A stretch of DNA of 64,000 bases from Zooshikella harenae (GCF_018837975.1 NZ_JAGSOY010000026.1:1-64000), one strand, 5' to 3'; positions 48,447 through 60,400 are shown, counted from the first letter of the stretch. Numbers and translations: made by a program. The notes: generated from the letters alone by a model not told the origin.

Positions 48447-50771
48447 TTATTTCTTTTTAAGGCTTTTTGCATTAGCAAAAAGGTCGGCGAAGGTCCCACC
48501 CGTTGGTTTGTTGGAGGTATTGGCTGTTCGTCTTTTTTTATCACTTCCTGCAGATTTTCGTTCTGCACGAGGTTGATCTTTTTGGGCTTTAAAGTCTTCC
48601 GCAGTATCTGTCATACGCATTGTTAGACCAATGCGCTTACGTGGAATATCAACTTCCAGTACTTTGACTTTAACTATATCTCCAGCTTTCACCACATCGC
48701 GTGGGTCTTTAACGAATGTGTCTGACAAGGCAGAGATATGTACCAGCCCATCCTGGTGAACACCAATATCAACGAATGCACCAAAATTAGTGACATTGGT
48801 AACAACACCTTCCAATGTCATGTTGGGTTTAAGGTCGGCTAGCGTTTCGACACCTTCTTTAAATGTGGCCATTTTAAATTCAGGGCGAGGATCTCGTCCT
48901 GGCTTTTCAAGTTCTTTGATGATGTCGGTGATGGTAGGGATACCAAAATGCTCATCCGTAAACTTGGCAGGATCCAACGTTTTCAAAAAAGTACTATCAC
49001 CAATGATATTGCGTATGTCACGCTGGTTCACTTCAGCAATTGATGTTACGACAGGGTAAGCTTCAGGATGTACGCTGGAAGCATCTAATGGGTTATTGCC
49101 ATTCATAATGCGCAAGAATCCAGCGGCCTGCTCAAATGTTTTTTCACCCAGGCGAGGTACTTTTTTCAGGTCTTTTCTATTTTTGAACGCACCAAACTCA
49201 TCTCTAAAGGTGACAATATTGTTGGCAATAGTTTGATTGAGTCCTGATATACGCTGTAATAACTGAGATGATGCCATATTCACATCAACGCCCACCGCGT
49301 TTACACAGTCTTCAACCACTGCATCCAGTGATCGCGCTAAGCGTGTTTGACTCACATCATGCTGATATTGGCCCACGCCAATGGATTTTGGCTCTATTTT
49401 TACCAACTCTGCCAGTGGATCTTGCAGTCTTCTGGCAATAGAAACGGCACCACGAAACGAAACATCGAGATCAGGAAACTCTTTTGCGGCCAGCTCAGAA
49501 GCAGAATAAACAGAGGCTCCTGCTTCACTGACCATAATTTTCGTTACTTTAAGCGAGGGGTATTTTTTAATGACTTCACCCGCTAGCTTGTCTGTTTCTC
49601 TTGAGGCTGTGCCATTACCAATGCTGATCAGTTCAACATTGTACTTTTGACAGAGGGCCGCGAGTACTGCAACTGATTTATCCCAGTTATTTTTTGGGGC
49701 ATGGGGGAAAATGGTAGTGTGCTCAACGAGTTTACCAGTGTTATCAACCACCGCCACTTTGACACCAGTCCGTAAGCCAGGGTCAAGGCCAATTGTAGAG
49801 CGTTGTCCGGCAGGGGCCGCCAGCAATAGGTCTTTCAAGTTGTGAGCAAAAACGGCAATGGCATCTTCTTCTGAGGCTTCGCGTAAGCGAGTGAGTAGTT
49901 CACTTTCAAGCTGGCTGAGGAGCTTAACACGCCAGGTCCAGCGCACGACTTCTTGTAACCACTTATCAGCAGGGCGTTGTTCATCAGCGATTCCCCAAAA
50001 CTCAGCAACCATATGCTCACAGGGGTGAGATGCTCCGCGCTCTTGTTCTTCTCCTACAGCAATAACTGCTTGCAAGATACCTTCATTCCGGCCTCTAAAA
50101 ATAGCCAACGCACGGTGAGAAGGTACTTTTTTAATGGGTTCACGATGGGCAAAGTAGTCTTGGAACTTGGCACCTTCAGCCTCTTTTCCTGCCACTACTG
50201 TTGAAGATAGATCGCCTTCTTGCCATAAAAACTCTCTGAGTTTGCCTAACAGTTCAGCATTTTCGCTAAAACGTTCCATCAGGATAAATTTGGCGCCATC
50301 AAGCGCTGCTTTAGTATCAGCGACACCTTGATCTGCATTAATAAAGGATTCAGCAGCTTGTTCTGGTAAGGTTTCAGGTTGGTTGAAAAGCAAGTCTGCA
50401 AGTGGTTCTAACCCTGCTTCTCGAGCAATTTGTGCTTTGGTTCGACGTTTAGGTTTATAAGGTAGATATAAATCTTCAAGCCGTGTTTTGGTATCTGCTT
50501 GGTTAATGGCTTGTTCCAGCTCGGGGGTGAGCTTTTCTTGTTCTTTAATACTGTTAAGTATTGTGTCACGCCGTTCTTCCAGCTCCCTGAGGTAGCGCAG
50601 CCGCTCTTCCAAGGTACGTAAGTCGGTATCTGAAAGACCACCTGTTACTTCTTTCCGGTAACGGGCTATAAAAGGAACAGTAGCGCCACCATCAAGTAAC
50701 TCTACCGCTGCAGCAACTTGCACTTGACGAACATCGAGTTCTTCCGCAATACGCTGAAAGATAGTTTCCAT
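48447..50771 (-). CDS. tex: RNA-binding transcription accessory protein Tex
   Basis: 774 aa, usual length. N-terminal helical part ([34 protein letters not shown]), a YqgF/RNase H-like domain ([19 protein letters not shown]), a helix-hairpin-helix region ([16 protein letters not shown]), and a C-terminal S1 RNA-binding domain ([21 protein letters not shown], then VKVKVLEVD). The tail is Lys/Ser rich. Tex associates with transcribing polymerase and RNA; molecular role is not settled. ATG with a weak site. Single gene. Confidence 0.96.
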   Translation of the reverse strand: METIFQRIAEELDVRQVQVAAAVELLDGGATVPFIARYRKEVTGGLSDTDLRTLEERLRYLRELEERRDTILNSIKEQEKLTPELEQAINQADTKTRLEDLYLPYKPKRRTKAQIAREAGLEPLADLLFNQPETLPEQAAESFINADQGVADTKAALDGAKFILMERFSENAELLGKLREFLWQEGDLSSTVVAGKEAEGAKFQDYFAHREPIKKVPSHRALAIFRGRNEGILQAVIAVGEEQERGASHPCEHMVAEFWGIADEQRPADKWLQEVVRWTWRVKLLSQLESELLTRLREASEEDAIAVFAHNLKDLLLAAPAGQRSTIGLDPGLRTGVKVAVVDNTGKLVEHTTIFPHAPKNNWDKSVAVLAALCQKYNVELISIGNGTASRETDKLAGEVIKKYPSLKVTKIMVSEAGASVYSASELAAKEFPDLDVSFRGAVSIARRLQDPLAELVKIEPKSIGVGQYQHDVSQTRLARSLDAVVEDCVNAVGVDVNMASSQLLQRISGLNQTIANNIVTFRDEFGAFKNRKDLKKVPRLGEKTFEQAAGFLRIMNGNNPLDASSVHPEAYPVVTSIAEVNQRDIRNIIGDSTFLKTLDPAKFTDEHFGIPTITDIIKELEKPGRDPRPEFKMATFKEGVETLADLKPNMTLEGVVTNVTNFGAFVDIGVHQDGLVHISALSDTFVKDPRDVVKAGDIVKVKVLEVDIPRKRIGLTMRMTDTAEDFKAQKDQPRAERKSAGSDKKRRTANTSNKPTGGTFADLFANAKSLKKK

Positions 50772-50953
50772 GAATTACCTTTCTCTCAATTAATAAAAAA
50801 CAATCCAGATTATGACACACTCAAACGGAAAGTGTCTTACTCCGCACACACTATACAAACTGCTTATCATATAAATCTCAGCTATGCGATAAGCTACGGT
50901 ATTTAGCTCTACTAAGCTGCATAAAGCAGAAAGTCAGTTATTGTTAAGACATA

Positions 50954-50975
50954 AATACCCTTAATGAAAGGTATA
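50954..50975. repeat. Short palindromic repeat, degenerate copy
   Basis: 22 bases: AATACCC, TTAATGAA, AGGTATA; the outer arms still pair. Confidence 0.45.
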
Positions 50976-51151
50976 GTATTAAGCCTGGTTGGACGATGTT
51001 CATTAGGTAAATACTCAAAAGAATTATCAATAAGGCAAGTGTAGTAGATAGCGTTTGTCTATTTGAGCAAGTGATGAGGGGGATAACGTCAGTTCACTTA
51101 GCCAAAAGTTGAGTGTACTGGAGAATAAAATTATGGCCTTCCAGATCGACA

Positions 51152-51182
51152 CGTATTCCAACTGCACAATAGTTGGAATACG
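51152..51182 (-). terminator. Perfect hairpin downstream of pckA
   Basis: 12-bp perfect stem (CGTATTCCAACT with AGTTGGAATACG) and 7-base loop, 44 bases after the pckA stop. No T run on the minus strand; probably a terminator or 3'-end stabiliser. Confidence 0.55.
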
Positions 51183-51225
51183 CTTTGGGTGTTGATGACT
51201 AAAGAACAGTTACATAAAGCAGTTA

Positions 51226-52785
51226 TTAGCTACCAATATGTGGGCCTGCTTGAATGATATCTTCGGATACATCAAACTTTTTAAAGTTGTTAATAAACTG
51301 CTGTGCTAAGTCTTTGGCTGCATCATCATAAGCCTGCTTATCTTTCCAGGTATCACGAGGACTCAATAAATTGGTATCGACGCCAGACACTTGTGTTGGT
51401 ACATCAACATTTATGGTGGGTAAGTGTTTAGTGGATGCTTCAGCAAGTTCACCATTTTGAATGGCGTGAATAACTGAACGTGTGGTTGGAATACTAAAGC
51501 GTTTACCGCCTTTGCCATAAGCCCCACCTGTCCAACCAGTATTCACTAGAAAGACTTTACTGCCAAACTCTTCAATCCGCTTAATGAGAAGTTCGGCATA
51601 CACACGTGCAGGTCTTGGGAAAAAGGGGGCACCAAAGCATGTTGAAAAAGTGGATTTTAACCCTGCTTCACTGCCCATTTCAGTAGAACCTACCAGCGCG
51701 GTATAACCACTTAAGAAATGATACGCAGCCGCTTCTTTGGATAATATAGATACTGGTGGCAGGACACCTGTCATATCACAGGTAAGAAAGATAATAGCAG
51801 TTGGCTCATCTGCACGGTTTTCGTGTACACGCTTGTGGATATGCTCAAGCGGATATGCACAACGGCTGTTTTCGGTCATGGAAATATCGGCATAATCTGG
51901 CTCATTGGTGTGGTGATGAATAACTACATTTTCCACAATGGAGCCAAAACGAATGGCATTCCAAATGACAGGCTCTGTTTCATGGCTGAGGTTAATACAT
52001 TTAGCATAACAGCCTCCTTCAAAGTTGAAGACACTACCTTTAGCCCAGCCATGTTCATCATCACCAATTAAGTAGCATTGCTCATCTGCAGAGAGTGTTG
52101 TTTTGCCTGTGCCTGATAAGCCAAAGAAAAGCGTTGTTTCACCGTTTTCGTCCACATTAGCGGAACAGTGCATGGGGAGAACATCTTTTTCAGGTAAGAG
52201 GAAATTTTGCACGGAGAACATGGCTTTTTTCATTTCTCCGGCATAACGCATACCTGCTAAGAGTACTTTGCGTTTGGCAAAGTTAATGATAACGACGCCA
52301 TCAGAGTTGGTTCCATGTTTAGCCGGTTCACAAGTGAAGTGAGGGGCATTAAGAATTTGCCATGCTTCTTTGCCTTGGGGGTTGTATGTTGACGGACGAA
52401 CGAATAAATTTCGGCCAAATAAATTGTGCCATGCTGTTTCCGTCGTCATTTGTACAGGTAAGTAGTGCTCTGGGTCTGCACCAACATGTAAATGTTGTAT
52501 AAAGCGAGTTTGTCCAGCTAAACTTTGTTCAACTTCATCCCAGAGAATGTCAAACTTATCGGCAGGGAATGGCCGATTAATGGACCCCCAATCAATGGCA
52601 TCTGACGTGCTCGGTTCATCGACAATATAGCGGTCTTTGGGAGAGCGACCGGTTCTTGCTCCGGTTTCAACGACTAATGCACCATTTGATGCTAAACGGC
52701 CTTCATTGCGTATTACTGCCTGCTCCACCAGCTGAGCTGCATGGAGATCTTCAAAAACCTGAGGACCCTCTTTGCTATCAGTCAT
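51226..52785 (-). CDS. pckA: Phosphoenolpyruvate carboxykinase (ATP)
   Basis: 519 aa from ATG 52785 with GAGGT upstream; a TTG six bases earlier is not needed. Converts oxaloacetate to PEP, the first gluconeogenic step. Visible: [18 protein letters not shown]-loop [11 protein letters not shown], the metal site around [10 protein letters not shown] and the conserved RARVYAELL with LVNTGWTGG. Size fits bacterial ATP-type enzymes. A long 788-base upstream region suggests complex control, but I cannot read it. Confidence 0.97.
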   Translation of the reverse strand: MTDSKEGPQVFEDLHAAQLVEQAVIRNEGRLASNGALVVETGARTGRSPKDRYIVDEPSTSDAIDWGSINRPFPADKFDILWDEVEQSLAGQTRFIQHLHVGADPEHYLPVQMTTETAWHNLFGRNLFVRPSTYNPQGKEAWQILNAPHFTCEPAKHGTNSDGVVIINFAKRKVLLAGMRYAGEMKKAMFSVQNFLLPEKDVLPMHCSANVDENGETTLFFGLSGTGKTTLSADEQCYLIGDDEHGWAKGSVFNFEGGCYAKCINLSHETEPVIWNAIRFGSIVENVVIHHHTNEPDYADISMTENSRCAYPLEHIHKRVHENRADEPTAIIFLTCDMTGVLPPVSILSKEAAAYHFLSGYTALVGSTEMGSEAGLKSTFSTCFGAPFFPRPARVYAELLIKRIEEFGSKVFLVNTGWTGGAYGKGGKRFSIPTTRSVIHAIQNGELAEASTKHLPTINVDVPTQVSGVDTNLLSPRDTWKDKQAYDDAAKDLAQQFINNFKKFDVSEDIIQAGPHIGS

Positions 52786-53573
52786 TATCAATTACCTCGC
52801 CGGCTTTTAATACCGTTTTAGTTAATTCTTAAGTCCTGTGGCTTACATGACGACATGTTGTTTTCAGCATAGTGGTTTCATGCTAAGTCGACAAAGGTTT
52901 AGTGTTACCCTCTACGCAAATCATATTAGCGAACTTGTTTTCCTATTAACCAAATGACTTCTTACCATTGCTTTGAGCATATTTCAGCTTGGTATTAAGT
53001 GGCGTAGTTTTATAGGTGAAACTAATTCCATAATAAATGGGATGCTTCAGGGTGAGTGTAGAGTAGGAAAAAATCAATTTAGCTTTACCTTGTTATGCCT
53101 TCGATTACACCATGTGGTTATACACTTTGTGATTAATTATTGAGTACATACATATGCTGATAAGCAATAAAACTCAGTTTTTGTATGAGTTAAACCAAGT
53201 CTCATGATATCACCTCAAAAAAACGATCACTCAGGGCATACTGTAAGCGCTAGCATTATGCCAAAAAAACATAGTTTGCGTTAAGGCAATTAGCAATGAA
53301 TTAAGAAGCTTTATATCAAAAAAAAGGGTTTTTACTACATTAATGGCTGTATGATGTTTGTATTTCCTTAATATGGCGTAATGACTCTAGGTTTTGAGCT
53401 CCTTCTGTGTGCTATTTATTGATTATTTTATCCATTAACCTTGGGTTAATAAGTGCTTCACAATAAAGTTTTTTAACTCTATTGCACAAATAGCTCAAGA
53501 CGACCTATTTGTGCTCTGGGTATAACTGAGGTTACATGTCAGTTGCAGGGTATAGCAGGGTATACTGCTTCTA
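52786..53573. other. Long region upstream of pckA
   Basis: 788 bases, no gene seen. The end next to 53515-53565 holds three GGGTATA words (CTGGGTATA, CAGGGTATA twice) that may be decayed pieces of the repeat family. No promoter could be assigned with confidence. Confidence 0.4.
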
Positions 53574-54533
53574 TTAAAGCCGCATGACAAACCAGCGAGG
53601 TTGAGGAATGGCCTTGATATAACGTCGAGCGACTTTATCGTTGTATAAAAACGTTGGCACCTCAGTGGTAAGCTTAAATCCAAACTGCTTGGGTAGTTTT
53701 GTATAAACGGATCGAGGAGGATTATGCGCAATGTCTTTTATTTTTTTTCCTGTCTCGTAGGTGTGGTAGTAGATTTGAGTAATTCCTATTTCCTCTCTAA
53801 TGAACTGTATTGCAGCAGCCAGTGATGCTTCAGCCCAAATTTGTTGGTAGGGTTGTAAACAGGTTTCTACATAGCAGGAGAGATCCTCATAACCTCCTCC
53901 AATGTCATACCATACATCACATGGTTTAAGGCTAGGGTTATTTTTGCGCTTTGCTTTCAAACGTTGATATGCACTATATGCATCTCGTAGCCAGTCGTTC
54001 TGAACTTCTTCTATTAATGCTTCATTGGTATCCAGGTCGAAATCTAACCTGACCCAGGCCATCGTGTGTCGACCTTTGGTATTGATAGGATGTATATCAG
54101 ACTCAAAGGGACCTTCATCTTGTCTGCCTGGCTTTATCAGTGAATAGTATTTAGCTAAATGCTCTCCAGTAAAGTTGATTTGTAAGACTAAATTAGACTG
54201 GTTTCTGGATGTTTGGTCCCAACCTCTTTCTCCATTACCCCAACATCCTAAGGTTAATGCAAAAATGAATGGTTTTTCCTGCCAGTAACTATTGAGTTGT
54301 TCCTGACTGATTTCACCTTGTCCATAAGGCGATAAGGCTTCTTTGACAGTTTTTTTCGTAAAAAAATGACCAAACTGACTTTGTTTGAGTTGATTTAACT
54401 TGCAGGTTTGGCGTTTGTTTTTATCCATTTCATAGCGCAGAAGATCAAAGCAGTAGCGATCTTTGTGATAATAAAACAAGCGACGTTCTTCACCTAAGCA
54501 GGTAATAATCTCTTTTATATCTTTTTGTTTCAT
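53574..54533 (-). CDS. Uncharacterised protein resembling the EEIQSDW domain of phage polyvalent proteins
   Basis: 319 aa, cytosolic by appearance (no signal or membrane segment). I do not know the family by name. In the middle, MAWVRLDFDLDTNEAL and then IEEVQNDWLRDAY, followed about 60 residues later by WAEASLAAAIQFIREE and IYYHTYETGKKI, then PPRSVYTKLPKQFGF, follow the same order as the 'EEIQSDWHQ' domain I remember from very large phage/plasmid polyvalent proteins (EEIQSDW; W...ALK..I..A...G; W.TG). Here it would be a stand-alone chromosomal version with an acidic Asn variant. Isolated by 788 and 627 bases of gene-free DNA. No function can be assigned. Confidence 0.5.
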   Translation of the reverse strand: MKQKDIKEIITCLGEERRLFYYHKDRYCFDLLRYEMDKNKRQTCKLNQLKQSQFGHFFTKKTVKEALSPYGQGEISQEQLNSYWQEKPFIFALTLGCWGNGERGWDQTSRNQSNLVLQINFTGEHLAKYYSLIKPGRQDEGPFESDIHPINTKGRHTMAWVRLDFDLDTNEALIEEVQNDWLRDAYSAYQRLKAKRKNNPSLKPCDVWYDIGGGYEDLSCYVETCLQPYQQIWAEASLAAAIQFIREEIGITQIYYHTYETGKKIKDIAHNPPRSVYTKLPKQFGFKLTTEVPTFLYNDKVARRYIKAIPQPRWFVMRL

Positions 54534-55160
54534 AATCTAGCGTCATTACGGTCAATGTAAAAATATGCATACGACAGGTGGCTCCTAAATAGGGCTGACT
54601 TATGTAAAAAAACATAATGAGCACTCCTAAATTGCATTCTTTAAATACAAAAATTGATTGTTTTCTCTTGTTATCACTATGGATATAACAAGAGACAGCA
54701 AAACATTAGGGGGGGCTCAATGCCAAGCAGCAAAACACAACTTCCTGGTAAGCTGGTACTTAATAAGGAAAGTGTGAATAAAGTTGGTAATGCTATAAGC
54801 CAGCGATGAAAGCTGGTTATTAACTGAAAGCGTACTTAGCAAGGAAACCCGTTGTGTGAATGAACGCATGAGTCTTTATCATTGTGGGCCTCCTTTATTT
54901 TGTAGGTAAGTGGATTAAGATAGGTTGGATCAACGTTACATTAATCAGGCAACTAAAACGCCAATAACGTTATTAATAAATAATAGCGAATTGTTGCTAA
55001 GAATTTGATCAAACTTAATGGTGGCGAAAATATAAACAGATTAACGTTCAAATGCAACTTTAAATAAGAGTGTCTTCTTCACTCCTGACCTTTTGCAACC
55101 GTCCCCTTAGTTGGAGGGAAACCCATGATGCGGGCATTAGCCTGCATCATGGGGAGACAA
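54534..55160. other. Gene-free region between the unknown gene and hslO
   Basis: 627 bases. The right end holds the hslO terminator; otherwise only minor dyads (CCAGCGATGAAAGCTGG near 54800) were seen. No small gene supported. Confidence 0.4.
55122..55153 (-). terminator. Strong hairpin downstream of hslO
   Basis: 14-bp stem (CCCATGATGCGGGC with GCCTGCATCATGGG, one G-T pair) and 4-base loop ATTA, ending 8 bases from the hslO stop. On the minus strand TTTCCCTCC follows, a weak U tract. Confidence 0.65.
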
Positions 55161-56045
55161 CTAGTGAAGAGAAGTTGATGATGACGTATTTTCATTGTCA
55201 TCAAAGAGCTGGGCGATATCTATTGCATTGTAGTGGTAAGCATGGTTACAAAATTGACAGTGAAGAACCAGCTCCCCTTGCTCTTCCAATACACTTTCTG
55301 CTTCTTCACGGCCAATTGAGTGCAGTGCTACTGATGTCTTTTCTCTAGAGCAGTTACAATGGAATGCAACTGGCTCTGCAGGAAAAACACGGACTGTCTC
55401 TTCATGAAATAACCGGTGAAGTACCACAAGTGGGTCCAGTGTTAACAGTTCTTCTGGCTTTACTGTTTTAGCCAGGGTTGTTATGTGTTCCCACTTAAGC
55501 TCTCTTTGTTGAGGATCCGTTTCTTGGGAAGCAGGAAGTGCCTGAAGTAATAAGCCTGTTGCATGCTCATGGTCAGCAAACAACCACATTTGGGTGGGTA
55601 ACTGTTCTGACTGAACAAAGTAGCTACTGAAACACTCACCTAATGTGTCCCCATTAAGAGGTACGATGCCTTGGTAACGCTTACCTTGTTCTGGGTCAAT
55701 CGTAATGACTAAATGACCCGCAGGTAACAAGCTGCGTAGATCCATTTGTCGAATATCACCTTCCCAGCGAGCTAATGCTCTAAATTCATGCTTCTCATTA
55801 CAGTCGACCATTAATAAGCGGATAGGACCACTGCTTTTGGCTTGCAAGGTCATAACACCAGCGAATTTTAATGTTGTACTCAATAAAATGGCTGCCGAGA
55901 TTAGCTCACCAAGTAATTGTCTGATGGGCTCAGGATAGTCATGGGCTGCTAAGGCCTGTTGATAACTCTTTTCAAGAGAAACTATCTCGCCACGAATGTC
56001 TGTCTGCTCAAAAAGAAAGCGCTGAATTTGATCATGTTCACTCAT
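55161..56045 (-). CDS. hslO: Redox-regulated chaperone Hsp33
   Basis: 294 aa from ATG 56045 (MSEHDQIQRFLFE, which matches the E. coli MPQHDQLHRYLFE start); a TTG 15 bases earlier is not needed. Holdase chaperone activated by oxidation. The zinc redox switch is at the C-terminus: FHCNCSREK (CxC) and HCQFCNHAY (CxxC), both intact. N-terminal fold includes GVMTLQAKSSGPIRLLMVDC. Single gene with a hairpin terminator. Confidence 0.96.
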   Translation of the reverse strand: MSEHDQIQRFLFEQTDIRGEIVSLEKSYQQALAAHDYPEPIRQLLGELISAAILLSTTLKFAGVMTLQAKSSGPIRLLMVDCNEKHEFRALARWEGDIRQMDLRSLLPAGHLVITIDPEQGKRYQGIVPLNGDTLGECFSSYFVQSEQLPTQMWLFADHEHATGLLLQALPASQETDPQQRELKWEHITTLAKTVKPEELLTLDPLVVLHRLFHEETVRVFPAEPVAFHCNCSREKTSVALHSIGREEAESVLEEQGELVLHCQFCNHAYHYNAIDIAQLFDDNENTSSSTSLH

Positions 56046-56236
56046 AACAGTATTGCTCAACTCGTTTAGTGAGGGGGCGAATTATAGGCATCCTGATACT
56101 TGAAGTCATGGGGTGAGTGGGAAAAGTTACAGGAAGAACTAAGTATCATTTTTTATGTGATGTTTAAAAAGACTAGCAACGTTAAGTTTAGAAAGTCTGT
56201 GGATGACTGTCAGTACAGGTCAACATATAAAAAAAT

Positions 56237-56289
56237 CAATGTTGACAGTGAAAACATTCTTGAGTTATATGTTAGCAGTGTCAACATTG
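56237..56289 (+). promoter_or_regulatory. Sigma 70 promoter flanked by an inverted repeat, upstream of the RND operon
   Basis: -35 TTGACA (56242-56247), 17-base spacer, -10 TTATAT (56265-56270), close to consensus. It is bracketed by an inverted repeat: CAATGTTGACAGTG (56237-56250) and CAGTGTCAACATTG (56276-56289), 13 of 14 bases pairing; the left arm overlaps the -35. A third half-site GTCAACAT lies at 56219. This layout suggests a repressor operator, perhaps for a distant regulator. The adaptor gene starts about 75 bases downstream. Confidence 0.65.
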
Positions 56290-56364
56290 TTTTATTCAGT
56301 ACGACCTTGAGTACTGCCTACTGCAACATTTGTTTTTAGTCTCGACAACTCAACAGGCTTCGAT

Positions 56365-57459
56365 ATGAAACGTTCAAAATTCCAGCTGTCACAACATATT
56401 ACAAAGTTGGGCAGTGTGTTATGGATTGGGCTGTTAGGCTGTGCCTGGAGTCAGGCTCATGCCGATAGCAACTCTCAAGAGGTTAGCGCAAATGATACCC
56501 AACAGCCTGTTCGAGTTGTCGCAACCGCTGATGTGAAGCGTGAACTCCGCCAATTACCTATTCATACTGCAGGACGTCTAAGTTACTCCGCAGAAACGCG
56601 ACTGGCTTTTAAAACCAGTGGTCTCGTTAAGGCGGTGTATGCTGATGAAGGCGATAACTTTAATACAGGAGACTTGCTGGCTACGTTAGATAAGGAAGAA
56701 GTCAATGCTCAAGTCAGTTCAGTAGAGTCTAATGTAATTAAGGCTAAAAGGGACTTGCAACGTCTAAACCGCCTCTATCAAAAAAAAGCGATTTCGTTAC
56801 AACAGCTGCAGGACGCTCAAACAGCAGTACGATTGACTGAGGCAGAGCTTCGTATTGCCCAGTTTAATCAACGCCATTCCGTTATCAAAGCGACCCAACC
56901 TGGGCGGGTTTTACAGCGATTATTGGAACCACACGAATTAATTAGTGCGGGTACGCCAGCCTTTTTTGTGGCACTGGGCAAAGATCAGTGGGTTATGGAA
57001 GTGGGTCTGGCTGATCGAGATGTTGTTCGTGTGACTATTGGTGATAAAGCCACAGTTCATTTTGATGCTTATCCAGAAAAAGTGTTCCAAGGGCGTGTTA
57101 ATCAAATTGCTGCAGTGGCTGATCCTAAGTCTGGGACATTCAATATCAAGGTTGAGTTAGATAAACCACCCGTGGCACTTAAGTCTGGACTTATTGGTCG
57201 AATGGATATTTTTCCCCATACCACCAAGCCCCTTGCGTTTATCCCTGTCGCAGCAATGGTCACCGCCAAAAAAAATAAAGCAATGGTTTATGCCTTTGAT
57301 GAGCAAACACATCAAGTTCAACAACACTGGGTGGATATCTCTGCCATGTTGGGGGGGGAGTTGGCGATAAAAAAAGGGCTGGATGGCGTACAACAGGTTG
57401 TAACCTTAGGCGCTAAGTATTTAGAAAATGGGATGCATGTGCGTCTTGCTGGGGAGTAG
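56365..57459 (+). CDS. RND efflux periplasmic adaptor (membrane fusion protein)
   Basis: 364 aa. Signal peptide (GSVLWIGLLGCAWSQAHA), then HlyD/AcrA-like order: barrel-sandwich RLAFKTSGLVKAVYADEGDNF, short coiled coil (VNAQVSSVESNVIKAKRDLQRLNRLYQKKAIS), return half of the hybrid domain (IKATQPGRVLQRLLEPHELI), beta-barrel and membrane-proximal domain. Connects the inner-membrane pump to an outer-membrane channel. Nine bases before the pump gene. No outer-membrane factor is encoded here, so a TolC-type channel elsewhere is needed. Confidence 0.92.
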   Translation: MKRSKFQLSQHITKLGSVLWIGLLGCAWSQAHADSNSQEVSANDTQQPVRVVATADVKRELRQLPIHTAGRLSYSAETRLAFKTSGLVKAVYADEGDNFNTGDLLATLDKEEVNAQVSSVESNVIKAKRDLQRLNRLYQKKAISLQQLQDAQTAVRLTEAELRIAQFNQRHSVIKATQPGRVLQRLLEPHELISAGTPAFFVALGKDQWVMEVGLADRDVVRVTIGDKATVHFDAYPEKVFQGRVNQIAAVADPKSGTFNIKVELDKPPVALKSGLIGRMDIFPHTTKPLAFIPVAAMVTAKKNKAMVYAFDEQTHQVQQHWVDISAMLGGELAIKKGLDGVQQVVTLGAKYLENGMHVRLAGE

Positions 57460-57467
57460 GTAGTGGT

Positions 57468-60400
57468 ATGAAAGTAAATGGAGGCATGAAGTTACCGCAG
57501 TTTGCCGTTGTTAATTACCAGTTTACGTTAATGGTTTTATTGCTGCTGGTGATATTAGGTGCTGTATCGCTGATGACGATGCCACGCTCTGAGGATCCAC
57601 AAATTACCTTACCTATATCCACAATCATCGCTGTTTACCCTGGAACAGCTCCGCTTGATATGGAGCAGTTGGTTGTTGACCCTATTGAAGATGCACTTTA
57701 CGCGCTTGATGATGTAAAAAAACTCAAAACAACGATTAAAGATGGAGTAGTGACAACACAGGTTGAATTTCACGATATAGAAGATCCAGATGATTATTAT
57801 GATGATGTTGTGCAGGCCATGTATCAGGCTAGAGAGGAGCTTCCAGACGATTTATTGCGCTTAGAGGTTCTGAAAGCATCGCCCACTAATGTCAATATTT
57901 TCCTTACAGCTCTGACCTCAGAACAAGCTTCCTTTCGTGAGTTAAGAAGGCTTGCTGAGCGCTTAGAATTAAACTTTGAAAAAGTATCTGGTGTTAAACA
58001 GGCAGATGTATGGGGTATTCCGAGCCAGCAAATTCAGGTTCGTGCTGATTTAGAAAAAATGCGTCAGTGGGATATTTCGCTGGATACATTGTTAAATGCG
58101 TTGGAGGCGGCCAGTGTCAATATACCTGCAGGTCATGTTGATGCAGGGCAGGCTCGATTTACAGTGCGAACCAGTGGTGATTTCAAGTCACTGGATGCTA
58201 TTCGTAAAACCATTGTTCGTGGAACTGACAAGCATGTGGTTTTTGTCAGTGATGTGGCTGACGTGCATTTTGCTGATGATGACCCAACGCACTCAATTAC
58301 CCATAATGGTGAACGATCCGTTATTGTTTCAGTAAAACAGCGTGGAAAGACTAATATATTTCATGTTCAGCAGGGCTTAACAGAAACGCTGTCTACATTT
58401 CAAAAAACATTACCTAAAACCATAAAAGCAGATGTTGTTTTTGATCAGTCAGCAAGTGTTGATCAAATGTTGTCATTATTGCAAAACAACTTGCTACAAG
58501 GGTTATTGTTAGTGGGTTTGATTGTTTTGGCTGTGATTGGGCTAAAGCAAAGTATGGTGATTGTGTTAGCAATTCCTTGTTCAATGCTGGTGGCAATTGG
58601 CTGGGTGGACCTTGTAGGGTTTGGGTTGCAACAGATTACCATTGCAGGATTAGTCATTGCCTTGGGGTTATTAGTTGATAATGCCATCGTCATTACTGAG
58701 AACATCACACGGATTTATCGTCAAGGTAAGACACCTCTTCAAGCTGCAATAGAGGGGGCAGGACAAATGGGATGGGCTGTCGCTAGTGGAACAATCACCA
58801 CAGTATTAGCCTTTGTTCCCTTGTTGATGCTGGAAGGTGGAACGGGTCGCTTTATACGCTCTCTCCCTGTTACGGTTATTTTAACCTTATTGGCCTCGCT
58901 GATTATTGCTCTGACTTTTACACCTTGGTTATCCAGCAAAATGTTGAAAAAAACAGATAATGTTGGAACGTCTGGAAACGTCAATCAAAAGACTCGTGGA
59001 TCAGGTGAAACACGTGTTGCTTTATGGTTATCTGCTTTTAGCAGCCGCTGTTATGTACCTTTACTCAAGTGGAGTCTTAAGCACCCTGGGTGGCTATTGC
59101 TGATTGTGGTATTGATACTTTCCAGTAGCTTATGGCTATTTCCCAAAGTAGGGGTCAGCTTGTTTCCAAAAGCAGAGAAACCCCAGCTAATGATTAATAT
59201 TGATACACCAGAAGACACTAGCTTTGATGCCACTGGCAGCAGAGCGCATCAAGTTGAGCAACTTTTAGCGCAACATGCAGGAGTACTAAGTGTTATAACC
59301 AATGTTGGGCGTGGTAACCCTAAGGTTTATTACAATGTGGAACCCAAGCGAGAGCAGCCTAATCATGCCCAGCTATTTGTTCAGCTTTCACCTGATATGC
59401 AAGAGGGCTTACCGGAATTTGTAAATGTGTTGCGTAAACAGGTCGCTGAAATACCAGGGGCAGAGATTGCAGTCAAAGAGTTCGAGCAAGGTCCGCCACT
59501 GGATGCCCCTGTAGCTATTTGGGTGGTAGGAGATCATATTCCAACGCTGAAAAAAATGGCGAATGCTGTTGCTGATATCATGCGAAGTACTCCTGGTGTT
59601 ATTAATGTACGAAACCCCACTGGTGAATACAAAACGGATCTCAATGTTGCAATTAATCGAGATAAAGCGGGTTTACTGGGCATTCCTATTGTACAAATAG
59701 ATAAAACCGTCAGGACGGCACTGTCAGGTTCATCAGTTGGCACATTCCGAGATGAGCTGGGAGATGAGTACTCCATTGTTGTTCGCTTGGCTGATAATAA
59801 TAAACCCACACTTGATGATTTTGAGCGAATCACCGTTGCTTCAGTCAGTGGTCAATCCATTCCTCTGCGTCAGGTTGCCCAACTAAACTTCACTCCAGGC
59901 CAAGCCAGTTTTCACCATTATGATTTAGAACGAACTGCATTGGTGACTGCCGATGTGGCTAGAGGATTCCAGGTTGTTAATGTGACTACTGTCATCGAAA
60001 AACAGCTGCAGGCTTTAGCGTGGCCTACAGACTTTTCTTATCGTGTGGGGGGAGAGGAGGAGAGCCGGGCAGAGTCATTCGCAGGTATTACCAAGGCATT
60101 ATTAATTGCCTTGCTTGGTATTTTTGCTGTACTCGTGTTGCAGTTTAAGTCGTTTGTTCAGCCTGTCATTGTTTTTGCAGCCATTCCTTTGTCCATAGTT
60201 GGCGTTTTAGTATGTTTGTTTGCCTCAGGAAATAGCTTTTCTTTTATGGCATTTATTGGTTTTAGTTCATTGGTTGGTATTGTTGTGAATAACTCTATTA
60301 TTCTTATTGATTATGCAAACCAACTTAGAGCGGATGGCCTATCTGTTGTTAATGCTGCATTAGAAGCTGGAAAAACACGTTTAGTGCCAATTGTACTGAC

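Noticed and set aside
48245-48568. 107-aa frame overlapping the end of tex
   Set aside because: Shadow frame of the tex C-terminus continued into repeat sequence.
56100-56339. 79-aa frame upstream of the RND adaptor
   Set aside because: Overlaps the promoter and inverted repeats; no ribosome site.
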